Positions 26,607 to 35,128 of a stretch of 64,000 nucleotides of DNA are shown here, in pieces. Origin of the DNA: CAG-238 sp963601575 (GTDB taxonomy: Bacteria; Bacillota; Clostridia; Peptostreptococcales; Anaerovoracaceae); contig CAVCFO010000004.1 of the NCBI GenBank assembly GCA_963601575.1, positions 1 through 64,000 on the forward strand, read 5' to 3'. Under the pieces are notes generated by a model. It saw only the letters and a program-made list of their open reading frames with translations. It was not told where the DNA came from and made no database searches. The position numbers and the translations under genes were made by a program. The stretch's first letter is position 1. Each line of letters opens with the position of its first letter.

Positions 26607-26625
26607 AACACTAAAGAGGTAAGAG

Positions 26626-29202
26626 ATGGCAGATACCAAAAGAGGGCCGGGCAGACCACCCGGATCAAAAAATAAAAAAACAGATAAAACGGAAAAAAAT
26701 AAAACCGAAAAGACCTCCAAGGCAAAGGAAAAAGCCATGGAAATCCAGGCAAAGAAAAAGGCCGACAAGCGTGTAATCGACGAAATATGGGCGATTATTA
26801 CCATTGCGATCGGCGCTTTCCTTGTTGTTGCCACATTCACACAGGGTGCAGGCAAGGTCGGCGAGGTGATAGGGCTCGCACTCAAGGGTGTATTCGGGCT
26901 GATGGCATATGTTCTGCCTTTTTATCTCATACTATTTGGCATTCTGCTATTTGCAAGAAAAACAAGCCATTTTTCGATAAAGACGATACTACTTTTGTTT
27001 GTGATCCTGCTAATGCTTGCTACGATGAACTCCACGAGGTTCATAGATGAGAAGAATCTGACGCTTTCATGGCAGATTATGAAGGGCTTCTATGCGGCCG
27101 GTGAAAAGCTGACCGGCGGAGGTTTCCTCGGCATGATAATTGCGACACTACTCGTCAAATGGTTCGGGCTTGCGGGTTGCTGGATATTCACACTTGTTGT
27201 AACCTTTGTAAGCCTTTTGCTCCTCATCAATACACCTGTGTCGAGATTCTTCGAGAAAATTTCGGACAAAATCGAAGAAAGAAAGCTCATAAAGGAGCAC
27301 GCACATCTTGATATGTCAACCGAAGATGAGCAAGGAGTGCAGGTTGCAATGCGTCCTGAGATAATAGTGAATGGGGCAGGAGCTATCCCGCAAAACCAAA
27401 GACAGGCTACGCCGCAAAGATATACTCCGCCTTCGGAGAGCGTAAAAGGAACACCGGATATATATAACGAAAAAAAATCAAATAATCTGCTAAAATATAT
27501 GCAGGATGAGGAGCTGTTTGCCAGCAAAAAAAGCGGAACCTATGGGCTTGAGACAGAAAGCAGAGCGCAGAGCGGGTTTGGGCTTACGCATGAACCTCCG
27601 CAGCAGACCGTATATACAGCTCCGAAGGTAGTCGAAACACAGGGCACACCGGCGGCAGAGCCTGTAGAAAAGATTTCGAACAAGGAAGCAAAGGAAGCGA
27701 TGCTTACAACCGAAGAGATCAATATGACTCAGACGCCGGACAAGTACAAAAAACCGCCGGTAAATCTTCTGGAAAAACCGGCGGCAGGTACGAGGACGCC
27801 GACAGGACTTTTGCAAGAAAAGGCAATGAAATTAGAGGAAACCCTGAGAAACTTCCATGTCGATGCACATGTAATCAAGGTAACGCAGGGGCCGACGGTC
27901 ACCAGGTACGAAATCCAGCCTGCAGTTGGCGTAAAGGTAAGCAGCATCGTTAGACTCGCGGACGATATAGCGCTTAATATGGAAGCAAAATCCATAAGAA
28001 TCGAGGCGCCGATACCCGGAAAAGCAGCCGTTGGAATCGAAGTCGAGAACGAATCGGTAACTATGGTAAGGCTTCGCGAGATAATAGATTCTGATGCCTT
28101 CAAAAATAGCAAGTCGAAAATTACCTTTGCCGTGGGAAAAGACATCAGCGGAAATGCCATTGTTGCGGATCTCAAATCCATGCCGCATCTGCTCATTGCA
28201 GGCTCAACGGGCTCCGGAAAGTCTGTATGCATAAATAGCATAATCACCAGCTTTATCTACAAGGCAAACCCGGACGAGGTAAAGCTCATACTCATAGATC
28301 CTAAGGTGGTTGAACTTGGCAACTATAATGGAATTCCGCATCTTATGATCCCTGTTGTAACAGATCCGACAAAGGCGGCGGCAGCCCTTAACTGGGCGGT
28401 TGCAGAGATGACGGACAGATACAAAAAATTCGCAGAAGAAGGTGTCAAGGACCTCGAATCCTTCAACGAATTCGTCCTTGCAAATGATGAAAAGGAAAGG
28501 GTAATGCCGCAGGTTGTAATCATCATAGATGAGCTTGCTGACCTTATGATGGCGGCACCGTCCCAGATCGAAGAATCGATTTGCAGGCTGGCGCAGATGG
28601 CAAGAGCCGCAGGTATGCACCTCATCGTCGCAACCCAAAGGCCGTCTGTAGATGTAATCACAGGCGTGATCAAGGCAAATATCCCTTCCAGAATTGCATT
28701 TGCAGTTTCTTCGCAGGTTGATTCGCGTACAATCCTAGACATGCAGGGCGCAGAAAAATTAGTCGGAAAGGGCGATATGCTTTTCAGCCCTATGGGTATG
28801 GGCAAACCGATCAGGGTACAAGGAACTTTCGTTTCGGATAGTGAAGTCCACAAGGTCATTGAATTTGTCAAGGGACAGGTTGAAAAGACCGAATATAACG
28901 AGGATGTGCTTAGCAAGATCGAACGCAGCAATGTCCAGGATAGCCCGGAGGATACCGATGAGCTTCTTCCCGATGCGATCGACCTTGTGATAAACAGCGG
29001 GCAGGCTTCGGTTTCCATGCTTCAGAGAAGATTCAGAATCGGATATAACAGAGCCGCAAGAATCGTTGACATGATGGAAGCACGCGGAATTATAGGGCCT
29101 CAGGACGGAAGCCGGCCGAGACAGGTGCTGATGACTCAGGAGGAGTTTGCGGGGCTTGAACAGGAATTAAATTCAGATACATCAGATACAGAGGAAAATT
29201 AA
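26626..29202 (+). CDS. ftsK: FtsK/SpoIIIE family DNA translocase
   Basis: 858 aa. A basic AT-hook-like tail with GRPPGSKNKK (about 6-15), four membrane helices (about 55-200), a low-complexity Pro/Gln/Thr linker (about 225-380), then the RecA-like motor with Walker A GSTGSGKS and Walker B VIIIDELADLMM, and a C-terminal gamma winged helix (MLQRRFRIGYNRAARIVDMM) that reads polar chromosome motifs. It pumps DNA through the division septum, or into the forespore if this organism sporulates. Similarity alone does not separate FtsK from SpoIIIE use. rimO follows after 3 bp. Confidence 0.94.
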   Translation: MADTKRGPGRPPGSKNKKTDKTEKNKTEKTSKAKEKAMEIQAKKKADKRVIDEIWAIITIAIGAFLVVATFTQGAGKVGEVIGLALKGVFGLMAYVLPFYLILFGILLFARKTSHFSIKTILLLFVILLMLATMNSTRFIDEKNLTLSWQIMKGFYAAGEKLTGGGFLGMIIATLLVKWFGLAGCWIFTLVVTFVSLLLLINTPVSRFFEKISDKIEERKLIKEHAHLDMSTEDEQGVQVAMRPEIIVNGAGAIPQNQRQATPQRYTPPSESVKGTPDIYNEKKSNNLLKYMQDEELFASKKSGTYGLETESRAQSGFGLTHEPPQQTVYTAPKVVETQGTPAAEPVEKISNKEAKEAMLTTEEINMTQTPDKYKKPPVNLLEKPAAGTRTPTGLLQEKAMKLEETLRNFHVDAHVIKVTQGPTVTRYEIQPAVGVKVSSIVRLADDIALNMEAKSIRIEAPIPGKAAVGIEVENESVTMVRLREIIDSDAFKNSKSKITFAVGKDISGNAIVADLKSMPHLLIAGSTGSGKSVCINSIITSFIYKANPDEVKLILIDPKVVELGNYNGIPHLMIPVVTDPTKAAAALNWAVAEMTDRYKKFAEEGVKDLESFNEFVLANDEKERVMPQVVIIIDELADLMMAAPSQIEESICRLAQMARAAGMHLIVATQRPSVDVITGVIKANIPSRIAFAVSSQVDSRTILDMQGAEKLVGKGDMLFSPMGMGKPIRVQGTFVSDSEVHKVIEFVKGQVEKTEYNEDVLSKIERSNVQDSPEDTDELLPDAIDLVINSGQASVSMLQRRFRIGYNRAARIVDMMEARGIIGPQDGSRPRQVLMTQEEFAGLEQELNSDTSDTEEN

Positions 29203-29205
29203 CGC

Positions 29206-30531
29206 ATGAAAATATTTATTGATACACTCGGATGCCCGAAAAATTTTAACGACACCCAGACCGCAAAGGGTTTTCTGGAAAATGCAGGATATGAGACTGC
29301 ACAAAATCCGGAGGAAGCAGATGCAATAATCGTCAACACCTGCGGATTTATCAACGACGCAAAAAAAGAGTCCATCGAGCGAATTTTCGACTACTGCGCC
29401 TACAAGAAACAGGGCAAGAAAATCATCGTTTCCGGCTGTCTTTCACAAAGATACGCAAGCGTGCTGTTTGAGGAAATGCCGGAGGTGGACTGTTTTATCG
29501 GGGTAAATGAGTACGAAAAGCTTCCGGAAATATTGAAAACACTCGATAGACGGTCAAAACACATAACGGATTCCTATGCGGAGATTTTGCCAAAATTATG
29601 CAGAAAACTTGACGATAATTGTTTTTCGTCAACCATAAAAATAGCCGAGGGCTGCAACAATAAATGCGCCTATTGCGTCATCCCGTCTATTCGCGGAGGT
29701 TACAGAAGCAAAACCGAGGAGGACATTCTTGCGGAGGCAGAGGAACTAGCAAAGGCTGGCTGCAAGGAGCTGATACTCATCGCTCAGGACGTTACGAATT
29801 ACGGAGTCGATATTTACGGAGAGTACAGGCTGCCGGAACTTCTGAGAAAGCTCTGCGAAACAGATGGCATAGAATGGATCCGTCTCATGTATTGCTACGA
29901 AGATCGCATCACCGACGAGCTTATTGAAGTTATCGCTGCGGAGCCGAAAATCTGCAAATATATCGACATTCCGATTCAGCATTCATCGGACGCAGTGCTA
30001 AAAGCAATGCGCCGCCGCTCAACGGAAAGCTCCATCAAAGAAACGATAAGAAAGCTTCGGAAAAGAGTTCCTGATATTCACATCAGAACCACCCTCATCG
30101 TAGGTTTTCCGGGGGAAACTGAGGATGATTACGAAAAACTTCTGGATTTCGTTCAAGAAACACGCTTTTCGCGCCTGGGAGTTTTCGCTTATTCTCAAGA
30201 AGAAAATACGGTTGCCGGGGAGATGGAAAATCAAATCGACGAAGAGATCAAAGCAGAAAGGCTGGACGGCATCATGCGCCGGCAGCTTGAAATTTCCCTT
30301 GAGCTGAACAAAGAAAAAATCGGCAGAATCCTGAAAGTTTTGGTAGAAGAAAGAGACGAGGACGGAAGCTATATCGGAAGAAGCGAGTTTGACGCGCCGG
30401 AAATCGACAATTCCGTTTTGTTTACCTCGGACAGAGATCTGAAAGCCGGGGACATGGTGAATGTTTTGATAGAAGACGCTTTTGATTACGATTTAGTGGG
30501 TAGGGAGGTTATAGATTATGAATTTACCTAA
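29206..30531 (+). CDS. rimO: Ribosomal protein S12 methylthiotransferase RimO
   Basis: 441 aa radical SAM enzyme that methylthiolates an Asp of ribosomal protein S12. The N-terminal UPF0004 domain has three cluster Cys (TLGCPKN, NTCGFI, SGCLSQR), the radical SAM core has CNNKCAYC, and a C-terminal TRAM domain (about 375-440) binds the substrate. The start MKIFIDTLGCPKN favours RimO over the tRNA enzyme MiaB. The ATG follows the ftsK stop by 3 bp; its end overlaps pgsA by 14 bp. Confidence 0.93.
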   Translation: MKIFIDTLGCPKNFNDTQTAKGFLENAGYETAQNPEEADAIIVNTCGFINDAKKESIERIFDYCAYKKQGKKIIVSGCLSQRYASVLFEEMPEVDCFIGVNEYEKLPEILKTLDRRSKHITDSYAEILPKLCRKLDDNCFSSTIKIAEGCNNKCAYCVIPSIRGGYRSKTEEDILAEAEELAKAGCKELILIAQDVTNYGVDIYGEYRLPELLRKLCETDGIEWIRLMYCYEDRITDELIEVIAAEPKICKYIDIPIQHSSDAVLKAMRRRSTESSIKETIRKLRKRVPDIHIRTTLIVGFPGETEDDYEKLLDFVQETRFSRLGVFAYSQEENTVAGEMENQIDEEIKAERLDGIMRRQLEISLELNKEKIGRILKVLVEERDEDGSYIGRSEFDAPEIDNSVLFTSDRDLKAGDMVNVLIEDAFDYDLVGREVIDYEFT

Positions 30532-31060
30532 TAAGCTGACGGTTGCAAGAGTTATCGCGGTGCCGTTTTTTATCGCATTTTATATGCTTGGATGGCATGT
30601 TGCGGCATTTGTTCTATTCGTTGCGGCATCATTTACGGATATGCTGGACGGCAAGATTGCCAGAAAGCATAATCTTGTTACAAACTTCGGAAAGATCATG
30701 GATCCTCTAGCGGATAAAATCCTGGTTTATTCGGCATTTTGCCTCTTGATTCCTGACTATGTTCCGGGCTGGATGCTTATTATCATTTTGGCAAGGGAGT
30801 TTACGGTTGCCGGAATGAGAACAGTTGCAGCGTCTGAGGGAATCGTTATCGCCGCGGGAATGAGCGGCAAAATCAAGACGGTACTTCAGATGATAGCGGT
30901 GCCTATGCTGCTTCTTCTTCCGGCTGTAGAAGATGCAGGAGATGCAATTTATACGGCTTTTTACTATGTTTCCTATGCATTTCTGTGGGCAAGCCTCATC
31001 ATGACGGTATATTCGGGCACGGAATATGTGGTGAAAAACAAAGGAGTGTTCAGACAGTGA
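30518..31060 (+). CDS. pgsA: CDP-diacylglycerol-glycerol-3-phosphate 3-phosphatidyltransferase
   Basis: 180 aa membrane enzyme of phosphatidylglycerol synthesis. The CDP-alcohol phosphotransferase motif is complete: DGKIAR, then FGKIMDPLADK (DG-x2-AR-x8-G-x3-D-x3-D). Six hydrophobic stretches. It sits in the conserved Firmicutes order ftsK/spoIIIE - pgsA - cinA - recA. Its stop overlaps the cinA start (TGATG). Confidence 0.95.
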   Translation: MNLPNKLTVARVIAVPFFIAFYMLGWHVAAFVLFVAASFTDMLDGKIARKHNLVTNFGKIMDPLADKILVYSAFCLLIPDYVPGWMLIIILAREFTVAGMRTVAASEGIVIAAGMSGKIKTVLQMIAVPMLLLLPAVEDAGDAIYTAFYYVSYAFLWASLIMTVYSGTEYVVKNKGVFRQ

Positions 31061-32292
31061 TGAAAACTGCGATTTTGACGGTAGGAACGGAAATATTGTT
31101 CGGACAGGTCGTAAATACAAATGCGGCCTTTCTTTCACATGAGCTTCAGGACATCGGATATGATGTGATGTATCACTATACGGTAGGAGACAATCCAAAG
31201 AGGCTCAAAGACTTGATTTCACTTGCTTATAGAGACTGTGACCTTATTATAACAACAGGGGGACTTGGGCCTACTCAGGACGATTTGACGAAGGAAATAA
31301 TATCAGAATATTTCGACGAGGAATTGATCTTACGTGAGGATATTTTGTCATGGCTTAAGACCACTTTCAGCCGCGCAGGATATAACTGGACAGAAAATAA
31401 TGAAAAACAGGCATATTTTCCGAAAAATGCCGAGATTCTCGCAAACCCTGCAGGAACCGCTCCGGGCTTCTTGCTTGAAAAGAACGGAAAGACAATCGCG
31501 GCTCTGCCGGGACCTCCGCGCGAAATGACTAAGATGTGGGAAGAACAGCTCAAACCGCGTCTCGTGGCTAAGCAGGACAGCGTAATCTATTATAGAATCG
31601 TAAGAACCTTTGCCCTGGGCGAGTCCGCCATGGAAACAAAGCTTCTACCCCTGATAAACGGGCAGACAGACCCCACCATCGCCACCTATGCAAAGGAAGG
31701 CGAGTGTTCGCTAAGGATAACTTCCAAACGCAAAACCCTTGCGGAAGCACAGAATGCCGTGGAGGAAATGCTTGCAAAGGTAGAGGGAATTATCGGAGAA
31801 TATATTTATAGTACAAATAACGAAGATCTAATAGATGTTGTCGGCAAAATTCTGATAGAAAAAGGCATAACGATATCATGCTGTGAGTCATGTACCGGCG
31901 GGCTTTTTGCAAAATCCCTCACGGACATTGCGGGAATTTCCAAGGTATTTGACAGGGGGCTTGCCACCTACTCATGGAAAGCAAAGATGGAGGAGCTGGG
32001 AGTAAAGCTCGAAACCTTGGAAATGTATACCGCCGAGAGTCCGGAAGTCGCAAGACAGATGGTAGAGGGGCTTAGGGAAAAGACCGCCTCTGATATATGC
32101 ATTTCTATAACCGGTGTCGCAGGTCCTGCGGATATAGACCAGGCAAGACCTGCGGGGCTTGCTTATATCGGCATCTGCTATGAGGGCAAAACCGATGTGA
32201 TAAAGACAAAGCATAGAAATGTTTCGCGCAAATATAACCGAAATTATATGCTCCTTGTAATGCTAAGCGAAATATATAAACGTATAAAATGA
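31060..32292 (+). CDS. cinA: CinA family protein (competence/damage-inducible; NMN deamidase type)
   Basis: 410 aa from ATG 31060, which overlaps the pgsA stop; the longer upstream frame lies inside pgsA. N-terminal MoCF-like domain (ILTVGTEILFGQVVNTN, TTGGLGPTQDD), C-terminal CinA domain with CCESCTGG and ITGVAGP. Characterised members hydrolyse ADP-ribose and deamidate nicotinamide mononucleotide, recycling pyridine nucleotides; in streptococci cinA is a late competence gene co-transcribed with recA. Here one HD-domain gene separates it from recA. Confidence 0.93.
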   Translation: MKTAILTVGTEILFGQVVNTNAAFLSHELQDIGYDVMYHYTVGDNPKRLKDLISLAYRDCDLIITTGGLGPTQDDLTKEIISEYFDEELILREDILSWLKTTFSRAGYNWTENNEKQAYFPKNAEILANPAGTAPGFLLEKNGKTIAALPGPPREMTKMWEEQLKPRLVAKQDSVIYYRIVRTFALGESAMETKLLPLINGQTDPTIATYAKEGECSLRITSKRKTLAEAQNAVEEMLAKVEGIIGEYIYSTNNEDLIDVVGKILIEKGITISCCESCTGGLFAKSLTDIAGISKVFDRGLATYSWKAKMEELGVKLETLEMYTAESPEVARQMVEGLREKTASDICISITGVAGPADIDQARPAGLAYIGICYEGKTDVIKTKHRNVSRKYNRNYMLLVMLSEIYKRIK

Positions 32293-32819
32293 TGGATAAA
32301 AAAAGAATTACGCCGGACGAGGTTAATCGGCTTTACGAAGAATTTCATACTCCGGAACATGTGAAAAAGCATTGCGCAGCGGTTGCGGGCTGTGCCGTAA
32401 GAATTGCAGAAGCACTCAATGAGCATGGGAAAAAGCTCGATATTGAACTTATAAGGGGCGCAGGGCTAGCGCACGATGTCGCAAGAACGATGAACAGGCA
32501 TTGGGATGTGATGGCAGACAAGTTAGCCGAACTCGGATATAATGATGAGTCTGCCATAGTGAGGACCCATATGAATCCCGGCGAATATAATAGCATAGAG
32601 AATATCACAGAGGCCGATCTTGTATGCCTCGGAGACAGGCTCGTGATAGAAGATAAATATGTCGGAATTGACAGGCGGTTCGACTATATAATCGAAAAAG
32701 CAGAAAAGTATGGCAAGCTTAACCGCGATGAAATTATGCAAAATAAGACAAAAATGCAGCATCTCCTTGATCAAATCGAAGAAGTAATAGGATGCGGTAT
32801 TGATGACTTGTTCAAATAA
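32289..32819 (+). CDS. HD-domain phosphohydrolase-like protein
   Basis: 176 aa. Metal-binding HD residues are visible: His in PEHVKKHCAAV, His-Asp in GAGLAHDVAR, and Asp in CLGDRLVIED. Such proteins hydrolyse phosphomonoesters or nucleotides, some in tRNA or second-messenger metabolism; the substrate here is unknown. The start ATGATGG overlaps the cinA stop, so it is translationally coupled. Between cinA and recA many Firmicutes have no gene or rny nearby, so this HD gene is a local variation. Confidence 0.85.
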   Translation: MMDKKRITPDEVNRLYEEFHTPEHVKKHCAAVAGCAVRIAEALNEHGKKLDIELIRGAGLAHDVARTMNRHWDVMADKLAELGYNDESAIVRTHMNPGEYNSIENITEADLVCLGDRLVIEDKYVGIDRRFDYIIEKAEKYGKLNRDEIMQNKTKMQHLLDQIEEVIGCGIDDLFK

Positions 32820-32820
32820 A

Positions 32821-32861
32821 ATTTTCGGCACAAAGTTTTTGATTTTCGGTACAAAGTTTTT
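32821..32861 (+). repeat. 20-bp direct repeat upstream of recA
   Basis: ATTTTCGGCACAAAGTTTTT (32821-32840) is repeated with one change (C to T at the ninth position) at 32842-32861, a 21-bp period or two helical turns. It ends 9 bp before a possible -35 element, a position suited to a pair of activator or repressor sites. Confidence 0.75.
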
Positions 32862-32870
32862 AAGATTCTC

Positions 32871-32898
32871 TTGACAATATGAGAGAATAGGCTACTAT
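32871..32898 (+). promoter_or_regulatory. Possible upstream promoter of recA
   Basis: TTGACA (32871-32876), 16-bp spacer, TACTAT (32893-32898). It lies between the 20-bp repeats and the LexA-controlled promoter, so recA may have two start points. Confidence 0.5.
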
Positions 32899-32934
32899 TG
32901 TAAATAAGTACCATACGCTTTTTCAAAATAATGC

Positions 32935-32987
32935 TTGACCTGAGGAACAAAATAGTTTATCATAAGAGCATAGAGAACAAATGTTCG
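32935..32987 (+). promoter_or_regulatory. recA promoter with LexA (SOS) box
   Basis: TTGACC (32935-32940), 17-bp spacer, TATCAT (32958-32963). AGAACAAATGTTCG (32974-32987) matches 13 of 14 positions of the Gram-positive LexA consensus and covers the expected start of transcription. RecA would thus be repressed by LexA and induced by DNA damage. Confidence 0.88.
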
Positions 32988-33006
32988 ATTTTCGGAGGGA
33001 CAGAAA

Positions 33007-34104
33007 ATGAGTATAAATAGCACAATGAGTGACAAAGATAAGGCATTAGAAGCCGCAATGGCGCAAATACAGAAACAATTCGGCAAGGGCTCTATAATGA
33101 AGCTGGGGGATGACACAGCACATATGAATGTCGAAGCCATCTCCACAGGCTCCATCAGCCTTGATATTGCCACCGGAATCGGCGGCGTACCGAAGGGCAG
33201 AATCGTAGAAGTTTATGGACCCGAATCCTCAGGTAAGACGACACTTACGCTGCATATTATAGCAGAAACACAGAAGGCAGGGGGCAAAGCAGCATTTATC
33301 GACGCAGAGCATGCGCTTGACCCTATATATGCAAAGAATTTAGGTGTAGATGTAGAAGAGCTTCTTGTATCCCAGCCGGATACGGGTGAGCAGGCACTCG
33401 AAATCTGCGACATGCTCGTTAGAAGTGGCGCTCTCGACGTGGTGGTCATCGACTCAGTAGCAGCCCTTGTGCCAAAGGCAGAAATACAGGGCGAAATGGG
33501 AGATTCCCACGTGGGACTTCAAGCAAGACTCATGTCCCAGGCTCTCAGAAAGATCACGGGTACTGTTAACAAGTCCAATACCTGCGTCATATTCATCAAC
33601 CAGCTGAGAGAAAAAGTCGGCGTTATGTTCGGAAATCCGGAGGTTACTACCGGTGGCAGAGCGTTGAAATTCTATTCCTCCATGCGCCTTGATGTGCGAA
33701 GAATCGAGAGTATCAAATCCGGCGACGGCGTAATCGGCAATAGAACCAGAGTCAAGGTTGTAAAGAACAAGGTAGCGCCTCCATTCAAACAGGCGGAGTT
33801 TGATATCATGTACGGCGAGGGGATTTCGAAAGCAGGCGATATCCTTGACTGCGCGGTAGAAGCAAAGCTTCTCGAAAAAGCCGGCTCGTGGTACAGCTTC
33901 GAAGGCGAGAGAATCGGGCAGGGCAGAGAAAATGTCAAAGTCTATCTTAGGGATCACCCGGATGTCATGGACAAAATAGAAGACTTGCTTCTCGACAAGA
34001 TTCGAAACGACGGCAAAGAAGAAAAAGAACCGGAAATCCCGGAAGAAGATATTTCCGCAATTATGGATCTCTTCGTAGACGAGGACGGCGTGGTTATCGA
34101 ATAG
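33007..34104 (+). CDS. recA: Recombinase RecA
   Basis: 365 aa, a normal length with an acidic C-terminal tail (KEEKEPEIPEEDI). Walker A GPESSGKTT, MAW-type motif and Walker B VVVIDSVAALVPKAE, and loop regions GEMGDSHVGLQARLMSQALRK (in parts) and INQLREKVGVMFGNPE are all standard. It forms the strand-exchange filament and triggers LexA self-cleavage. GGAGGGA ribosome site. Confidence 0.98.
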   Translation: MSINSTMSDKDKALEAAMAQIQKQFGKGSIMKLGDDTAHMNVEAISTGSISLDIATGIGGVPKGRIVEVYGPESSGKTTLTLHIIAETQKAGGKAAFIDAEHALDPIYAKNLGVDVEELLVSQPDTGEQALEICDMLVRSGALDVVVIDSVAALVPKAEIQGEMGDSHVGLQARLMSQALRKITGTVNKSNTCVIFINQLREKVGVMFGNPEVTTGGRALKFYSSMRLDVRRIESIKSGDGVIGNRTRVKVVKNKVAPPFKQAEFDIMYGEGISKAGDILDCAVEAKLLEKAGSWYSFEGERIGQGRENVKVYLRDHPDVMDKIEDLLLDKIRNDGKEEKEPEIPEEDISAIMDLFVDEDGVVIE

Positions 34105-34142
34105 AAATTTTGCACAGAATCAAGCCTTTTTTTGAAAAAAGC

Positions 34143-34171
34143 TTGACTTTGCGCGCTTTAGGTGGTATCAT
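34143..34171 (+). promoter_or_regulatory. Promoter of rplU-rpmA
   Basis: TTGACT (34143-34148), 17-bp spacer, TATCAT (34166-34171), about 95 bp before rplU. Confidence 0.75.
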
Positions 34172-34177
34172 AACTGA

Positions 34178-34265
34178 GTTGAGCCGCGCAGACCGGGTTT
34201 TGTAAGTTTCGGATTTGGTTCGGACACCCGCAATGGCGAGACTGGATAGAGGAGGATAAATATTA
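34178..34265 (+). promoter_or_regulatory. 5' leader of rplU (candidate L21 leader)
   Basis: About 88 nt between the expected transcription start and the L21 gene, GC-richer than its surroundings, with short complementary segments (for example CCGGGTT with GACACCCG nearby) and a strong GGAGGA ribosome site. An L21 leader RNA is known in Firmicutes; membership is suggested by position only. Confidence 0.4.
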
Positions 34266-34775
34266 ATGTACGCAGTAATTGAAACAGGCGGAAAGCAGTA
34301 CAGAGTGCAGGAAGGCGATGTTATCACTGTCGAGAAGCTGAATGTAGAAGCAGGACAGGTCGTTACATTCGACAAGGTACTCGTACTGGGAGAAGGCAAG
34401 GATGTCAAGGTTGGCACACCATACCTTGATGCTGCTGTAACAGCTACAGTAATAGAAAACGGAAAGGCTCAGAAGGTTATCATCTTCAAGTACAAGGCTA
34501 AGAAAGACTACAGAAAGAAACAAGGTCACAGACAGCCGTACACGATGGTTAAGATCGAGAGCCTGATAGGCGAAGCTCCAAAGGCAGCTCCAAAAGAAGC
34601 TCCTAAGGCTAAGGCAGTAGTTGAAGAACAGGCTGAGGAAAAACCTGCAAAGAAGGTTTCCGCTTCGATGAAAAAAGACGAATTGATTGCTTTTGCTAAA
34701 GAAAACAATATCGCTATCGACGAAAAAGCTACAAAGGCTGTAATCATCGAAGCTATTGAAGAAGCATTAAAGTAA
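34266..34775 (+). CDS. rplU: Ribosomal protein L21 with C-terminal helical extension
   Basis: 169 aa against about 103 for normal L21. Residues 1-100 are a standard L21 (MYAVIETGGKQYRVQEGD, YKAKKDYRKKQGHRQPYT). Then comes an Ala/Pro/Lys/Glu linker (about 104-130) and a final 35-residue block (MKKDELIAFAKENNIAI, KAVIIEAIEEALK) that resembles a SAP/HeH-type helix-extension-helix nucleic-acid-binding module. The same reading frame runs through, with no frameshift. The Prp protease gene that usually follows rplU is missing; rpmA comes next after 30 bp. Confidence 0.95.
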   Translation: MYAVIETGGKQYRVQEGDVITVEKLNVEAGQVVTFDKVLVLGEGKDVKVGTPYLDAAVTATVIENGKAQKVIIFKYKAKKDYRKKQGHRQPYTMVKIESLIGEAPKAAPKEAPKAKAVVEEQAEEKPAKKVSASMKKDELIAFAKENNIAIDEKATKAVIIEAIEEALK

Positions 34776-34805
34776 TTTATCTTATACGGTTAGGAGGTAC
34801 TTTTT

Positions 34806-35066
34806 ATGGCAAGTAAAAAAGGTGTAGGTAGCTCTAAGAACGGTCGTGATTCCGAGTCCAAACGTCTTGGACTTAAAGCCGGCGACGGACAGTTCGTTAG
34901 CGCAGGCAGCATTCTCGTAAGACAGAGAGGAACAAAGTTCCACCCGGGCAACAATGTTGGTATCGGCGGTGATGACACCTTGTTCGCAAAGATCGACGGA
35001 GCTGTTAAGTTCGAAAGAAAAGACAAGACCAGAAAACAGGTTAGCGTTTATTCAAAAGAAGCTTAA
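34806..35066 (+). CDS. rpmA: Ribosomal protein L27, without the Firmicutes leader peptide
   Basis: 86 aa beginning directly at MASKKGVGSSKNGRDS, the mature N-terminus that reaches the peptidyl-transferase centre. Most Firmicutes make L27 with a leader of about nine residues ending in Phe-Phe, cut by the protease Prp. Here TAGGAGG lies 10 bases before the ATG and no upstream in-frame start exists, so no leader is made, in keeping with the absence of prp from the operon. The terminator at 35078 closes the message. Confidence 0.97.
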   Translation: MASKKGVGSSKNGRDSESKRLGLKAGDGQFVSAGSILVRQRGTKFHPGNNVGIGGDDTLFAKIDGAVKFERKDKTRKQVSVYSKEA

Positions 35067-35077
35067 TTAGATTTTTA

Positions 35078-35109
35078 GACCCTGTACAATTTTGCACAGG
35101 GTCTTTTTT
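35078..35109 (+). terminator. Rho-independent terminator after rpmA
   Basis: GACCCTGT (35078-35085) pairs with ACAGGGTC (35096-35103), followed by TTTTTT. obgE begins 20 bp later, so some read-through is likely. Confidence 0.9.
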
Positions 35110-35128
35110 CGCAAAGGAGGCTTAGATT

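Noticed and set aside
34104..34147. Terminator after recA
   Set aside because: TCAAGC/GCTTGA can pair across an A/T loop (34120-34146), but no T tract follows the stem and it overlaps the rplU -35.
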